Source: an uncultured Dietzia sp. (lineage in GTDB: Bacteria > Actinomycetota > Actinomycetes > Mycobacteriales > Mycobacteriaceae). From it: DNA of 5,260 nt. The translations under genes and the position numbers were made by a program. Location of the stretch: positions 1 through 5,260 of the forward strand of contig CAMNYG010000121.1 in the NCBI GenBank assembly GCA_946570335.1. The letters run 5' to 3'. Of this stretch, positions 4,453 through 5,260 are shown in pieces (positions within the stretch are counted from its first letter, which is position 1; each line of letters opens with the position of its first letter). The notes beneath the pieces are model-generated. The model saw nothing but the letters and a program-made list of their open reading frames with translations, made no database searches and was not told the origin of the DNA.

Positions 4453-5260
4453 ATGGGAGAATTCGACGGCAAGGTCGTCTTCATCACCGGTGTCGCACGC
4501 GGCCAGGGCCGCAAGCACGCCATCCGCTTCGCCCGTGAGGGTGCCAAGATTATCGGTCTGGACCTGTGCGCCGCACCCTCGGAGTACGTCAAATACCCTG
4601 CGGCCACCGAGGCGGATCTGGCCACGACCATCGAGAGGGTCGAGGCCGAAGGCGGGGAGATCTTCGCCGAGGTCGGCGACGTCCGCGACCTGGCCTTCCA
4701 GCAGGACGTCGTCGCTCGGGGCGTGGAGCGCTTCGGCGGCCGACTCGACGTCGTGATCGCCAACGCCGGGATCTGCAACTGGGGCAAGGTCTGGGAGCTG
4801 GACGAGCAGCAGTGGAACGACACGATCGACATCAACCTCACGGGGTACTGGAAGACCCTCAAGGCGTCGATCCCGGTGATGCTCGAGGCGGGCAACGGAG
4901 GGTCGATCATCCTGGTCAGCTCGGTTGCCGGTCTCAAGGCGATGCCGGTACAGGCGCCCTACTCGGCGTCCAAGCACGGCGTGGTGGGGCTGGCCCAGAC
5001 CGCGGCCAAGGAGCTCGGCGAGCACGGGATCCGCGTCAACACGATCCACCCGTACGGAGTGCTCACCCCGATGGGCGCCGACGATCCGGACGCGCATTCC
5101 GTGTTCAACGACCAGCCCCAGTTCCTGCCGCACTTCACGCCGATTCTCGGCATGGGGATGGCGACGACCGACGACATCTCGGACTCGGTCATGTTCCTCG
5201 CCGGCGATGCCTCGCGCACCATCACCGCCTCGACCTTCACAGTCGACATGGGCGCGATCA
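4453..5260 (+). CDS. Mycofactocin-coupled SDR family NAD-dependent oxidoreductase (3' end cut)
   Basis: 269 complete codons are present; the frame is open at the window edge. The reading ends at TFTVDMGAI, the usual last strand of these enzymes, so only a few residues are missing. It is a classical short-chain dehydrogenase. The cofactor loop TGVARGQG is at 12-19, acidic D37 at the end of strand 2 predicts NAD over NADP, NAG is at 104-106, and the tetrad is N128, S157, Y170 and K174 (YSASK). Compared with ordinary SDRs it has an inserted segment after D37 (about residues 38-62). The IRVNTIHPYGVLTPM motif (193-207) is typical of the mycofactocin-coupled, carveol-dehydrogenase-like subfamily, which keeps its NAD bound and passes electrons to mycofactocin. 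Its position directly after mftD supports that role. The likely substrate is an alcohol, not otherwise defined. Confidence 0.92.
   Translation, partial: MGEFDGKVVFITGVARGQGRKHAIRFAREGAKIIGLDLCAAPSEYVKYPAATEADLATTIERVEAEGGEIFAEVGDVRDLAFQQDVVARGVERFGGRLDVVIANAGICNWGKVWELDEQQWNDTIDINLTGYWKTLKASIPVMLEAGNGGSIILVSSVAGLKAMPVQAPYSASKHGVVGLAQTAAKELGEHGIRVNTIHPYGVLTPMGADDPDAHSVFNDQPQFLPHFTPILGMGMATTDDISDSVMFLAGDASRTITASTFTVDMGAI

Overview
This window carries most of a mycofactocin (MFT) biosynthesis locus from a high-GC actinobacterium. GC content is very high, codon third positions are mostly G or C, and some starts are GTG. The gene set points to the Mycobacteriales (Dietzia, Gordonia, Rhodococcus, Williamsia or mycobacterial relatives). 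The sequence alone does not fix the genus. Mycofactocin is a peptide-derived redox cofactor that re-oxidises tightly NAD-bound alcohol dehydrogenases.

Left arm (minus strand, 1-1309): a possible signal-peptide start at the extreme edge (1-65, weak), a DUF4442 hotdog-fold protein (94-612), a roughly 100-base gap with a hairpin just after the mftR stop, and mftR (713-1309), the TetR-type repressor of the cluster.

Centre (1310-1421): the divergent mftR/mftA control region. It holds a readable promoter for mftA (TTGCGT, 17 bases, TATGAT). A near-perfect 15-bp palindrome lies entirely inside the promoter spacer and is a natural MftR operator. A TAnnnT element 8 bases from the mftR ATG suggests a leaderless mftR transcript. 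Two small hairpins lie in the mftA 5' leader.

Right arm (plus strand, 1422-5260): mftA (a 28-residue precursor peptide ending IDGMCGVY), mftB (RiPP-recognition chaperone), mftC (radical SAM/SPASM maturase), mftD (FMN enzyme of the lactate-dehydrogenase-like family), then a mycofactocin-coupled short-chain dehydrogenase that runs off the window a few codons before its expected end. mftA, mftB and mftC are tightly coupled (1-nt gap, then ATGA overlap). mftD and the SDR each have a longer leader with its own Shine-Dalgarno.

Logic: MftB presents MftA to MftC, which decarboxylates the C-terminal Tyr and crosslinks it to Val. A peptidase (MftE, not in this window) releases the product, MftD oxidises it to the redox-active core, and a glycosyltransferase (MftF, not in this window) decorates it. 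The SDR is a probable client enzyme. The main departures from the mycobacterial layout are the SDR in the place where mftE normally follows mftD, and a hotdog acyl-thioester-type gene next to mftR. The system is a known one; the details that deserve attention are regulatory and gene-order features.
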